The translations under genes and the position numbers were made by a program. From CAZSSH01 sp964609825 (lineage in GTDB: Bacteria; Verrucomicrobiota; Lentisphaeria; Victivallales; Victivallaceae), in the NCBI GenBank assembly GCA_964609825.1, contig CAZSSH010000002.1, positions 248,001 through 312,000 on the forward strand: 64,000 nt of DNA, in the 5' to 3' direction. Positions 52,503-61,542 of this stretch are shown one piece after another. The notes beneath the pieces are model-generated. The model did not search any database. It had not been told where the DNA came from and was given only the letters and a program-made list of their open reading frames with translations. Positions within the stretch are counted from its first letter, which is position 1. Every line of letters begins with the position of its first letter.

Positions 52503-55500
52503 ATGCGATACATCAATTACATTGCTCTTGCAGCTTTGCTCTGGATTTCGCCGGTCAACGGCGAAGACATGATCGCGATTGCCGATGACGGCAGTTTCCG
52601 GATTGACTCAATCCGCGGCGGACTGCTCTTTTTCGGAAAAAACTGGAATGGCCGCCGCGAGCAGTCAACCTCCACCGTCAAAGCCGGTTCGCCGGCTCGC
52701 CGAGCCGACGGCGGATTCGCGCTCAAGGGAGAGTTTTTGACCGAAAATCGCTGCTTTGATTTTGTCCAGACCGTCAACCTGGCCGCACCCGGCCGGTGGC
52801 AACTATCATATGAGCTCTCGGCCGATCCGGCGATCGAAAGTCAATTGCTGGCACTGTCGCTCAAAATTCCGGCCAAAACTTACGCCAAACGCAGCATCAC
52901 CGTCGATGACGTCTCGTTGGAACTGCCCGAAATTGCCGCCAAAGAGGTCTTATACAGCAAACGCGATACCCGGCAGATTGTACTCGATACGGTTTCCGGC
53001 ACCCTGATCATTTCGGCTTTGGCCAATGACACGATGGAGGTCAAACTTCAGGACGACCGCATCTACCCGGGCAACTCCGCTTACGATTTACGCATCGGCC
53101 TTGCGCCCTCCTCCGGCGGCATCAGCCGGGCCGGGCTCAAACTGGATATTATCTTTACTCCCCGGCAATTGACCGTTTTTGAAATCACCGGCGACAAGCC
53201 GGTCTCCATCGCCCTTGATGCCGCAAAAATCAAGCCTTTTGTACTGCCGTCCGATCAATTCAAGCGGCCGGGCAAACAAAGTTTCACCATTGACGCCGAT
53301 GCAGTGTATTTATTTCACACCGCCATGCAAACCGACATCGCCGACGGCGAAGCACTGGCGGAGCTCACGCTGCAGCTCGCCGACGGAAGCAGCCGCACGC
53401 AGAGTATTTGTTATGGCCGCGATGTCACTTTTTACGATGACTTGCGCGAGCTCCCCGACGGGCAAGTTTTACTTGCCAAAGATCAGACGGCGGCGGCGCT
53501 GCGCGGCGCATCACTCTCCAAAATCGCTTTTGACAAAACAAAAATCAAAAAAATAACCCTGAATTCGCGCCACGACGCCTACCGGATTGCCGCCATTGCC
53601 GCCGGCGACAATTTTGCCGTAACGCCCGACTCGGATTATTGGATCATGCCGGGGCCGGACCGCGTTCCGGTGGATTTCAAAGTCTCGGTGAAGCCGGGAA
53701 GCATCCTTGATTTCTCGGACTTGGCGGACGCTCCGGCCGGCAAATACGGGCGGACGGTGATTCGCAACGGTCATTTTGAGTTTACCGGCAAACCGGGGAT
53801 GCCGCAAAAATTTTACGGCGCCAACATCTGCTTTAACGTCAATTATCAAAGCAAGGAAAACCTCAAAAAAACCGTCGAAGAACTGGTGAGAATGGGCTAC
53901 AACACGCTGCGCATCCATCACTATGACCGCGATCTCACCGACCCTGCCGCCGACAATTCGTTTACCTTCAATCCCGCAAACATCGACAAGCTCGATTACC
54001 TCTTTTATCAGGCAAAAGAACACGGGCTGTATATCGCCATCGATCTTTACACGCTGCGCCCGACCAAAACCGGTGAGATTAAGTCGATCGGCGGTCGCGA
54101 ATTACGGCTGCAGGAATATAAAATGTTCGCCATCGAAAACGACGAAGTGTTTGAAAATTGGAAGCATTTCGCCGCTGCGTTGCTCACACATGTCAATCCT
54201 TACACAAAAATGATGTGGAAAGATGATCCGGCGCTCATCAACATCTGTCTCTCCAACGAAAACAATCTCAACGGTCATTGGAATACCACCCCCGCCACCC
54301 GCAGCCTGTTTGAAACGGTATTTCAAAGCGAAGGCGGCGGCACGCTTCAAAATTTCAATGTTTTTTTGATGAAACGGCAAATCCGGTTTTACCAAAAAGC
54401 CGCCGGGTTTGTCCGCTCGCTCGGTTGCGAAGTACCGCTCACGGATATGAATATGCATCATTTGCTGGCGCTCGGACTGGTCCGCGACCACTATGATTAT
54501 GTCGACAATCACATTTATCACGATCACCCCAAATACATCGGCGGCCCCGGCAAGTTTCCCAATGAATTTAAGAATACCTCTTCCGTCCGGCTCAATGCCG
54601 AAGTACCGCGGCTGCTGATGCCGACCCGCATTTTCGGCAAGCCGTTTGCCGTCAGCGAATACAACTTTTGCGCCCCCAACCGCTACCGCGCCGAGGCCGG
54701 GCCGCTGATGGGAGCCTACAGCGCGCTTCAGGACTACGATGTCATCCAGCGCTTTGCCTACTCGCACTGGGAGGCATTTGTCCACAATCCGTCGGTCTTC
54801 GGCCGCTTTGACATCGTCACCGATCCGGTGTCGCTGCTCTCCGACCGCATCGCCGTACTGCTGTTTCGCGATGGCAACATCCGTCCGGGCATCCGTCAAA
54901 TTCCGCTCATTTACGATTGGGAAGTGATGAATCGCCCGGAAGCGCTGATTTGGCGCAAAGGCGACGCCCCCGATGCCTATGCCGAGCTTGGATTGGTGTC
55001 GCAAATCGGCCTCGTTATCGGCGGCGGCCCCGCGGCGGCGCAAAAATACCCGGTGGCCGTCGCGCTTGATCCGGCATGGCAGCGCAGTCAAATCGCGCTT
55101 GATACCGTTTTGTACTCCCCCCAGTTGCAAACAGAGCTGATCCGGCGCAACATTGTCAGCGCCGGCAATCTCAATGCCGCACAAAAAAAATTCCGCTCCG
55201 ACACCGGCGAACTCATGCTTGACAGCCGCAACGGGATGTTTCAAAGCGTCACCGGCCGCAGTGAGAGCTTTGTACTGGGCAGCATCGGCGAACTGGCCGG
55301 GAAACACGTCCGGGTCAAAGCAAAAACCGCGTGGAATGTCGTTTTGGTCGCTTCCCGCGACCGTTATGATCTGGATCAAAGCCGCCGGATATTGGTGATT
55401 CACCTTACCAACTCCAACAATCTCAAGGCGCGCTTTACCGACGACTCCTGCCGCACCATCATTGATCCGGGCATCATGCCCCATCTGGTTGACCGCGGCG

Positions 55501-55679
55501 AAGTGCAAATCGAGTTGACGCATCAAAATGCCGAAAAATTGACGGTCAATGCGCTCAATATGGACGGAACTGTCCGGCAAAACGTGGCGGCAACCATTGT
55601 TGACGGCAAACTTTGCTTTGAAGTCAACACCGTGAGCGGCGGCCGGGGCGTGCTTGTTTATGAAATCACCCAAAAATAA
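52503..55679 (+). CDS. Large secreted clan GH-A glycoside hydrolase
   Basis: 1058 residues with signal peptide (about 1-20, cut near VNG-EDM). A beta-rich ~430-residue N-terminal part precedes the (beta/alpha)8 domain, which starts at FYGANICFNVNYQ and includes MGYNTLRIHHYDRD, acid/base Glu in NICLSNENNLNGHW (E586) and nucleophile Glu in KPFAVSEYNF (E719). A beta-rich C-terminal part (about 880-1058) follows. Clan GH-A is clear; the family (GH5-like, GH2/GH42-like or a newer one) is not. GAGAGGAAACG precedes the ATG. 76 nt after the Asp-box gene, 13 nt before the pseudopilin. Confidence 0.8.
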   Translation: MRYINYIALAALLWISPVNGEDMIAIADDGSFRIDSIRGGLLFFGKNWNGRREQSTSTVKAGSPARRADGGFALKGEFLTENRCFDFVQTVNLAAPGRWQLSYELSADPAIESQLLALSLKIPAKTYAKRSITVDDVSLELPEIAAKEVLYSKRDTRQIVLDTVSGTLIISALANDTMEVKLQDDRIYPGNSAYDLRIGLAPSSGGISRAGLKLDIIFTPRQLTVFEITGDKPVSIALDAAKIKPFVLPSDQFKRPGKQSFTIDADAVYLFHTAMQTDIADGEALAELTLQLADGSSRTQSICYGRDVTFYDDLRELPDGQVLLAKDQTAAALRGASLSKIAFDKTKIKKITLNSRHDAYRIAAIAAGDNFAVTPDSDYWIMPGPDRVPVDFKVSVKPGSILDFSDLADAPAGKYGRTVIRNGHFEFTGKPGMPQKFYGANICFNVNYQSKENLKKTVEELVRMGYNTLRIHHYDRDLTDPAADNSFTFNPANIDKLDYLFYQAKEHGLYIAIDLYTLRPTKTGEIKSIGGRELRLQEYKMFAIENDEVFENWKHFAAALLTHVNPYTKMMWKDDPALINICLSNENNLNGHWNTTPATRSLFETVFQSEGGGTLQNFNVFLMKRQIRFYQKAAGFVRSLGCEVPLTDMNMHHLLALGLVRDHYDYVDNHIYHDHPKYIGGPGKFPNEFKNTSSVRLNAEVPRLLMPTRIFGKPFAVSEYNFCAPNRYRAEAGPLMGAYSALQDYDVIQRFAYSHWEAFVHNPSVFGRFDIVTDPVSLLSDRIAVLLFRDGNIRPGIRQIPLIYDWEVMNRPEALIWRKGDAPDAYAELGLVSQIGLVIGGGPAAAQKYPVAVALDPAWQRSQIALDTVLYSPQLQTELIRRNIVSAGNLNAAQKKFRSDTGELMLDSRNGMFQSVTGRSESFVLGSIGELAGKHVRVKAKTAWNVVLVASRDRYDLDQSRRILVIHLTNSNNLKARFTDDSCRTIIDPGIMPHLVDRGEVQIELTHQNAEKLTVNALNMDGTVRQNVAATIVDGKLCFEVNTVSGGRGVLVYEITQK

Positions 55680-55692
55680 AGGAGAAGAAATC

Positions 55693-56361
55693 ATGATTAA
55701 AAAAACGTTTTTCACCTTGATTGAGTTGCTGGTCGTGATTGCGATTATCGCTATCCTTGCCTCAATGCTGCTCCCGGCGCTCAACCGGGCCCGCGAACTC
55801 GCCCAGCAAAACAAATGCCTCAACTCCGTCAAACAGCTGGGATTGATGCAAAGCTTTTACGCCGACGACAACAAAGACAAATTCACCGTTGCCGATGCCG
55901 GTGCAGGAGCCATCGAGGCGCGCTTTTGGTACGGAGTTTTAAAAAAGAATAATTATCTGCAAGTCGCCGACCCGTTTAACAATCTTTATCCGATCATTTA
56001 TTGTCTGAGCGGCGGCAAAGCGCATTCACGCACATTTTCGAGCTCCTACTGGCAGCTCAATTATACGATGAACGCCAACGCCAGTTACGGCACGCGCAAC
56101 CGCTACCGCCGTCCGGCCCGCATGATGCTCCTCGGCGACGCACCGTGGACCGCGACCTACTGGTATTCCTCCGTCAATTGGGGGACGCACAACAGCGCGG
56201 GCAATCTTTCGTTGTCCGCGCTCGGTCCGGTGCACGGCGACGGAGCAAGCGCCAACACGGTATTTGTCGACGGCCACGCCGAAAACATCAAAACCGCCCT
56301 GATCCCCCGCGACTGGCAGGCTGCGGATATCAGGATGCCTTTTTGGATGGGGCAGCCTTGA
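55693..56361 (+). CDS. Pseudopilin, DUF1559-like, paired with the GH-A enzyme
   Basis: 222 residues. Leader MIKKTF, then FTLIELLVVIAIIAILASML, with Phe at the position before the usual cut. LLPALNRARELAQQNKCLNSVKQLG follows. C-terminal NTVFVDGHAENIKTALI has the DGH motif. AAAGGAGAAG precedes ATG 55693; the frame is open upstream but overlaps the GH gene. It ends at 56361 inside the next promoter. Second case in the window of a pseudopilin co-transcribed with a secreted glycosidase. Confidence 0.88.
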   Translation: MIKKTFFTLIELLVVIAIIAILASMLLPALNRARELAQQNKCLNSVKQLGLMQSFYADDNKDKFTVADAGAGAIEARFWYGVLKKNNYLQVADPFNNLYPIIYCLSGGKAHSRTFSSSYWQLNYTMNANASYGTRNRYRRPARMMLLGDAPWTATYWYSSVNWGTHNSAGNLSLSALGPVHGDGASANTVFVDGHAENIKTALIPRDWQAADIRMPFWMGQP

Positions 56362-56386
56362 CACTTGCCCTTTTTGGGGTTATATT
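56358..56386 (+). promoter_or_regulatory. Near-consensus promoter giving a probable leaderless mRNA
   Basis: TTGACA (56358-56363), 17 bp, TATATT (56381-56386). The expected transcription start (6-8 nt past the -10) falls on or next to the ATG at 56393. Confidence 0.75.
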
Positions 56387-56392
56387 GATGGC

Positions 56393-57268
56393 ATGAAACT
56401 ACTTTGTGCCATCATTTTTTTATTGACGCTTTGGGAAGTTGCCGCGGGCGACGTCCCGCCGGTCATCGCCCGCTTGGACGGCAAAGTGATCGGCGAAAAG
56501 GAGATCGCGCCCTTTCTCAAGCGCGATTTGCTGGCCGAAAACATCAATGACCCGGTGTTGCGCAAACAAATCTTGCGCGACTGCGCCGAAAAAGCCGCCT
56601 GCATGATGATCGTCAATGACCTCCTTGCAGCCGAGGACATCAAACCCTCGCCGGAAATGGCGCAAAAGGAGCTCGACAACCTCAATCGCCTGTTGCCCTA
56701 CGGTTTGCCCGGGCTCAACCGCGCCCGAACCGCCGAGGAGCCGGATTATCAGATTTCAGTCGCGGTCAAGCAGCTTTTTTTGAATACCTTGCCCGACAAA
56801 ATGACCGTGAGCGCGGCCGAAGTGGAGCAATATTACCGCTATCATCAGGAGGCATTTTTGATCCCGGGCAAGATGGAGCTCGGAATTTTGCAAGTCACCA
56901 AAGACCGGCCCGGCGCCGCCGATCTTTGCGAAAACGCCCGGATGCGGGTTTTGCAGGGGGAATCCTTTGACCGGGTCGCCCGCGAAGTCGACCCCGACGG
57001 GGTCAACCGCCAATACCCGCAGCTCACGGCGCTGGCGCGCAGCGAGGCGGAGAAACTCCAGATCGGCGACCTGAGCCCGGTCATTGAGCGCACCGATTGC
57101 TATTTGCTGGTCAAGCTCAACGGCAAGACGCCGCCCCGATATCTCCCGCTCGACGATGCCGAGCCGTACATCCGCGAGATTATTCTCTCCGAAAAAAGCG
57201 CCCGGATGCTCGAAATCATCGTCCGCACCCGGATGAGCAAATCATTTGAGTTTGAAAAGGGCCAGTGA
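56393..57268 (+). CDS. SurA/PpiC-type peptidyl-prolyl isomerase or chaperone
   Basis: 291 residues. Signal peptide (about 1-19, LTLWEVAAG). N-terminal SurA-like helical region with the short beta strand VIARLDGKVIGEKEI, a central helical part, then a parvulin-like domain (about 150-250: GKMELGILQVTKDRPGA, VLQGESFDRVAREVDPDG, LQIGDLSPVIERTDCYLLVKL) and a C-terminal helix. Likely a periplasmic outer-membrane-protein chaperone. No Shine-Dalgarno is present before the ATG. Its 3' end overlaps the convergent kinase gene by 27 nt. Confidence 0.8.
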   Translation: MKLLCAIIFLLTLWEVAAGDVPPVIARLDGKVIGEKEIAPFLKRDLLAENINDPVLRKQILRDCAEKAACMMIVNDLLAAEDIKPSPEMAQKELDNLNRLLPYGLPGLNRARTAEEPDYQISVAVKQLFLNTLPDKMTVSAAEVEQYYRYHQEAFLIPGKMELGILQVTKDRPGAADLCENARMRVLQGESFDRVAREVDPDGVNRQYPQLTALARSEAEKLQIGDLSPVIERTDCYLLVKLNGKTPPRYLPLDDAEPYIREIILSEKSARMLEIIVRTRMSKSFEFEKGQ

Positions 57269-58168
57269 TTTCAACGGCGCAAACATCCCGACATCGTCCT
57301 GCTCTTGCTTGCACTTGAGCCGGTACAGTGCGGCGGTAAAAAACTCCACCACCTCGCCCCAGCTGTCAGGTCGCAGCATCGGATCTTTATTCATCATCCG
57401 ATCAATGTAATCAGAAAGCAATATATCAAAACTTTTTTTGACGTCGGCGAGCATCATCGGCGTCTGGTTGAGATGCTGCTCCAAAATTGCGTCGGTGGTT
57501 TCGCCGTCAAAGGGCGGCGCTCCGGCAAACAACTCGTAACACATGACACCAAAGCTGTAAATATCGGATTTGACCCCGATTTTGGCGACGTTGCCGTCGA
57601 TCACCTCCGGAGCGGCGTACATCGGGGTCGCCATAATGATATTGTGCTCGGACTGGCCGATGATCTTGGCCAAACCCAAATCGGCGAGCTTTAAGACCGC
57701 GTCGCTGCGGCGGATCATCACGTTTTCGGGCTTGATGTCGCCGTGGATCATCTGCAAGTGCTCCCATGCGTAATGCAAAGCCCGGGCGAGCTGGGTCATC
57801 CAATTCATCACCGGCAAAAAATCGAGCTTGTCCGGGTACTCGATGCGGATCGTCTCCAAGGATATCCCGTCAATATACTCCATTGCAAAATAATGGAGCT
57901 TGAGCTGATGATCGTAACCGCCGCCGATGGCCTGGATGATGTTTTCGTGATCGAGTTGTGCCGAAATCTGCGCCTCGGTGATAAAAGCATTGGTAAATGC
58001 CTCGTTGTCCGACAGCGACGGCAGCAGAATTTTTAAAGCCACAATCCGGCCGAGCGAGGTTTGACGCGCCAGAAACACCACCCCGTTGTTGCCGCGCCCC
58101 AGCTCGGACAAAATGGTGTAGCTGTGGTCAATCTCCACATTGACGAGATTGGTCAAGTCGGATATCAT
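57242..58168 (-). CDS. Hanks-type Ser/Thr protein kinase
   Basis: 308 residues, kinase domain only, with no membrane segment or sensor domain. Gly loop GRGNNGVV (24-31), ATP-binding Lys46 in VALKIL, catalytic loop IHGDIKPENVMI with His142, Gly143 and Asp144 (HGD rather than HRD), metal loop DLGLAKI (Asp163; DLG for DFG), ATPMYAAPEVIDG as activation-segment end, DIYSFGVMCYELFAG. The loss of the HRD Arg suggests it does not need activation-loop phosphorylation. Overlaps the SGNH gene by 4 nt, so co-transcribed. Confidence 0.92.
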   Translation of the reverse strand: MISDLTNLVNVEIDHSYTILSELGRGNNGVVFLARQTSLGRIVALKILLPSLSDNEAFTNAFITEAQISAQLDHENIIQAIGGGYDHQLKLHYFAMEYIDGISLETIRIEYPDKLDFLPVMNWMTQLARALHYAWEHLQMIHGDIKPENVMIRRSDAVLKLADLGLAKIIGQSEHNIIMATPMYAAPEVIDGNVAKIGVKSDIYSFGVMCYELFAGAPPFDGETTDAILEQHLNQTPMMLADVKKSFDILLSDYIDRMMNKDPMLRPDSWGEVVEFFTAALYRLKCKQEQDDVGMFAPLKSLALFKLK

Positions 58169-59259
58169 TTCACCAGAAAGAACCCCAGATCAAATTGGTG
58201 ACCGTGACTTTGCGCATGGGTTTTATCCGAGAGCCGCACCTCGACGCGATGTTTGCCATAGGGTAAACCGGTCGCCGCTTTTTGCAGATAAGTGTGCCCC
58301 CCGAGCCACGTCTGATGCGGGTCGGGCAACACAAAAAATCCGTCCAACTCCCCCGCCGCAACTCCGTCGATGCTGATTTCGGCAATGCCGAAGTCGCCCG
58401 CATATTTGCGGAACCCGACCGTAACCGCCGTCCCGACAAAATCAAAGGCGAGTGTCGCACCGGGGGTCTTGGAGGTGAAACCCATTTGGCCGTTGCGGTG
58501 GTTGACGGTTTCCCAGCCCTGGTTGGCGGTCAAAAAGAGATTGTCGGCATCGAGGATTTTACCGTCCAGATATTGGTCTGCTTCGGGGTGAAGCAACGGC
58601 GGCACCGCCGGCTCGGCCAGGGGAGTAAACAAGTAATCGCAAACCAGATCGGCAATGATCCGGTGCCCGCAGTCGTTGGGGTGCACCGTGTCCGGAGAAA
58701 TATCGCTCCAGGCAAACTTCCCGGCCTCGATCTCCGGCCACACCAGATCGCGGTAGGAGAGCATCGGCAAATGATAATGGTTACCGACCGGGATTTGATG
58801 ACCCTGGGCATTTTTGCCGAGCAGATTCAACGTAAAAATCAAAATCACCAAGGGCCGATTGGGCAAACTCACGCACTGGCGCACCACCGCCTCGTAACTC
58901 GCGGCAAAAGCGGGGTCGTCCGGGTCGTTGACCGCATACTCAACGGTAATCAAGTCGGGCCGGTATTTGAGCAAATGCTCCTTGACGCGGAAGGCACCGT
59001 AAATACTGTTGGAAGCGCCGATCCCGGCGTTGACCAGCTGGCAGGGGGCATATTTGCTTAACGCGTTGGCAATTTGACCGGCGTAGCGCATCGCCGCCCC
59101 CGAGGCGCACGCCCCCTCGGTGATCGACCCGCCGATGGCGCCGTAAACAACCGGTTTGCCCGCCGCCAGCAAGGCGCGGAAGCGTGCCAATGCCGCCGGG
59201 TCGCCGTCGGCCACCCGGGCCCGGCGCAACAATTCACGATCCAACTCCAAATGATCCAT
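58165..59259 (-). CDS. SGNH/GDSL hydrolase with C-terminal beta domain
   Basis: 364 residues, no signal peptide. Block I GAIGGSITEGA (Ser45), NAGIGASNSIYG (block II Gly), YAVNDPDDP (block III Asn) and block V DTVHPNDCGH (Asp and His). The last ~140 residues form a beta-rich module (TPGATLAFDFVGTAVTVGFR) resembling a carbohydrate-binding sandwich. Candidate ester deacetylase of sugars; substrate unknown. Strong GGGGGGAC Shine-Dalgarno. First gene of the SGNH-kinase unit. Confidence 0.85.
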   Translation of the reverse strand: MDHLELDRELLRRARVADGDPAALARFRALLAAGKPVVYGAIGGSITEGACASGAAMRYAGQIANALSKYAPCQLVNAGIGASNSIYGAFRVKEHLLKYRPDLITVEYAVNDPDDPAFAASYEAVVRQCVSLPNRPLVILIFTLNLLGKNAQGHQIPVGNHYHLPMLSYRDLVWPEIEAGKFAWSDISPDTVHPNDCGHRIIADLVCDYLFTPLAEPAVPPLLHPEADQYLDGKILDADNLFLTANQGWETVNHRNGQMGFTSKTPGATLAFDFVGTAVTVGFRKYAGDFGIAEISIDGVAAGELDGFFVLPDPHQTWLGGHTYLQKAATGLPYGKHRVEVRLSDKTHAQSHGHQFDLGFFLVK

Positions 59260-59307
59260 GACGTCCCCCCGTTACTATGATCTCTTTTTTTACAATCAGC
59301 TTGATAA

Positions 59308-59336
59308 AATATATCCTCGGCCGCAACATTATGCAA
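59308..59336 (-). promoter_or_regulatory. Promoter of the SGNH-kinase unit
   Basis: Minus strand TTGCAT (59331-59336), 17 bp, TATATT (59308-59313). Confidence 0.6.
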
Positions 59337-59378
59337 TTGCCCGTCACAGGTATTTTTGATCTTTTTCGCGTGATTTTA

Positions 59379-59406
59379 TTGAAAATAAGCAAAGAGGGTG
59401 TATATT
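59379..59406 (+). promoter_or_regulatory. Promoter of the ptsH-ptsI-glmS-waaA operon
   Basis: TTGAAA (59379-59384), 16 bp, TATATT (59401-59406). Leader of about 48 nt ends in CCGGAGCGGCGGGTC before ATG 59461. Confidence 0.65.
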
Positions 59407-59460
59407 AAAGAATGCTTAAGTTTCGATCATTAACAACCCAAAAATCCGGAGCGGCGGGTC

Positions 59461-59745
59461 ATGGCAAAACAGCAACTTTGCGAAAAAGAAGTTGAAATTA
59501 AAAACACGATGGGCCTCCATGCCCGTCCGGCCGCGCTTTTGGTCCGCCATGCCAACAACTACAAGGCGGAAATCACCCTCCAGCGCGATGACGATGACGA
59601 GGTGGATTGCCGCAGTTTGCTCGGGTTGCTGATGCTAGCGGCGGGCAGCGGAACCAAGCTCACGTTGCGCGCTTACGGCGAAGACGCCGAGCTCGCGTTG
59701 GAAGCAATCGCCCGGGTCTTTGAAGAAAAATTCGGCGAAGATTAA
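59461..59745 (+). CDS. ptsH: Phosphocarrier protein HPr
   Basis: 94 residues. Phospho-acceptor His20 in MGLHARPAALL; a seryl-phosphorylation-type site CRSLLGLLMLA (Ser52) is also kept, so regulation by an HPr kinase is possible. The loop before it is acidic (four Asp), shifting the Ser by one residue relative to standard HPr. First gene of the operon, 21 nt before ptsI. No sugar-specific EII gene is present. Confidence 0.94.
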   Translation: MAKQQLCEKEVEIKNTMGLHARPAALLVRHANNYKAEITLQRDDDDEVDCRSLLGLLMLAAGSGTKLTLRAYGEDAELALEAIARVFEEKFGED

Positions 59746-59766
59746 CCCATTCCCCCGAGGACTTTT

Positions 59767-61542
59767 ATGCCGCCAACAGTACAAACATATGACGTGATCG
59801 GCGTTTCTCCCGGCATTGCCATCGGCCGGGTGCTCAAAATCCGGCGGCATGACCGCTACCAAAAGCCCGACGAGATCAAAATCGAAGCCGGTGGACTTGA
59901 GACGGAGATCACGCGCTTTCACGATGCCTTGCAAAGCACCAAAGAGCAGATCGTCAATTTGCAGGAAACTCTGCGCGGTGAGCTCAAAACCATGGATGCC
60001 GATATTTTTGACGCCCATTTGCTGTTGGTCTCCGATCCCAAACTCATCGGCGATGTCGAAAAAATGATCCGCGGCAAAAGCGTCAACGCCGAGTACGCGG
60101 TTTACTCTGCCACCGAGGCATATTCGCAAACCTTGGAGAGCATCCATGACGAGTATTTGAGTGAGCGCGCCGGGGACATCCGCGACGTGGCTTCGCGCAT
60201 CATCGATAATTTGTTTGACCGCGATCAGATCGAGATCGGCGCCGACGACAAACGCATCGTCATCGCCCCCATGCTGTCTCCCTCCGAAACCGCCGGGCTT
60301 GACCGCAACAAGGTCCTCGGTTTTGCAGTGGAGTCCGGCAGCACCACTTGCCACACCGCCATTTTGGCGCGCTCCATGCGCCTCCCGGCCGTGGTCGGCA
60401 TCCCCGCCAACCTTGACAGCACATTGACGCTCAATGATAAAATCATCATCGACGGCTCGGCAGGCAAACTCATCGTCAACCCCGATGCCCGCACGCTGGA
60501 GGCCTACCGGCTCAAGGCGGCGGCCGAGGGCGAGCTTTACAACGCTCTCCAAAAAGAGAGCGCATTGGAGTCCGAAACGCGCGACGGTTTCATCATCAAA
60601 TTGGCCGCCAATCTGGAGTCGGTCGACGCCGTGGCGGCGGCCAAAGAAGCCGGAGCGGTCGGTGTCGGACTCTTTCGCACCGAGTTTTTGTTTATGAACC
60701 GGCATACACTCCCTACCGAAGACGAGCAATTTGAGGTTTACAAGCAAATGTTGATCGCCTGCGAGGACAAGCAGGTCATCGTCCGCACCCTGGACGTCGG
60801 CGGCGACAAGATGGACAGCAACATTTACCGGAGCAATGAGGAGAACCCGTTTTTGGGCTTGCGCGGCATCCGGCTTTGCCTCAAAGAGCGACGCGATATT
60901 TTCAGCCTTCAACTGCGCGCTTTGCTGCGCGCCGGGATTTACGGCAATTTAAAAGTCATGTTGCCGATGGTGACGAGCGTCATCGAGCTCAAAGATACGT
61001 TGGAGCTCATCGAGGAGCTTAAGGCGCAGCTGGCCAAAGAAAAAACCGAGTTTGTCTCGCGCCTCTCGCTGGGAATCATGATCGAAACTCCGGCGGCGGC
61101 GATCATTGCCGAAAAATTTGCGCCCCATGTCGATTTTTTCAGCATCGGGACCAACGATTTGGTACAGTACACCATGGCCATCGACCGCGGCAACGACCGC
61201 GTGGCGTATCTTTACCGGCCGCTGCATCCGGCAATTTTGGAGCTCATCCGCCGCACTGTCGAGGCCGCCAAAAAATACAATATCTGGGTCAGCGTTTGCG
61301 GGCAGATGGCCGCCGACCCCTTGTTTGTGCCGATTTTGGTCGGTTTGGGCGTACATGAACTCAGCATGGACTCGTCGTCCATCGGGATGGTGCGGCGCAT
61401 GGTGCGCAGCATCTCGCTGTACGACGCCGAGCAGCTGACGCGCGCCGCGCTCAATTGCTCCAATTCGCTCGAGTCGGTTGCATTATCTCAGGAATTTCTA
61501 AAAAAACACGTACCGGACTTTGTCGAAAGCAGCAATTTATGA
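59767..61542 (+). CDS. ptsI: PTS enzyme I (PEP-protein phosphotransferase)
   Basis: Autophosphorylates from PEP and phosphorylates HPr. 591 residues. Start YDVIGVSPGIAIGRVLKI, active His196 in GSTTCHTAILARSMRLP (Cys195 in place of the common Ser), GVGLFRTEFLFM, RTLDVGGDKMDSN, GIMIETPAAAII, FFSIGTNDLVQYTMAIDRGN and VCGQMAADP are all present. The stop overlaps the next gene start (ATGA). Confidence 0.95.
   Translation: MPPTVQTYDVIGVSPGIAIGRVLKIRRHDRYQKPDEIKIEAGGLETEITRFHDALQSTKEQIVNLQETLRGELKTMDADIFDAHLLLVSDPKLIGDVEKMIRGKSVNAEYAVYSATEAYSQTLESIHDEYLSERAGDIRDVASRIIDNLFDRDQIEIGADDKRIVIAPMLSPSETAGLDRNKVLGFAVESGSTTCHTAILARSMRLPAVVGIPANLDSTLTLNDKIIIDGSAGKLIVNPDARTLEAYRLKAAAEGELYNALQKESALESETRDGFIIKLAANLESVDAVAAAKEAGAVGVGLFRTEFLFMNRHTLPTEDEQFEVYKQMLIACEDKQVIVRTLDVGGDKMDSNIYRSNEENPFLGLRGIRLCLKERRDIFSLQLRALLRAGIYGNLKVMLPMVTSVIELKDTLELIEELKAQLAKEKTEFVSRLSLGIMIETPAAAIIAEKFAPHVDFFSIGTNDLVQYTMAIDRGNDRVAYLYRPLHPAILELIRRTVEAAKKYNIWVSVCGQMAADPLFVPILVGLGVHELSMDSSSIGMVRRMVRSISLYDAEQLTRAALNCSNSLESVALSQEFLKKHVPDFVESSNL

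Noticed and set aside
54102..55832. 576-codon minus-strand open frame
   Set aside because: Antisense to the GH-A gene and the start of the pseudopilin; no recognisable domain.
59635..60912. 425-codon minus-strand open frame
   Set aside because: Antisense to ptsH/ptsI, which have intact active-site motifs.
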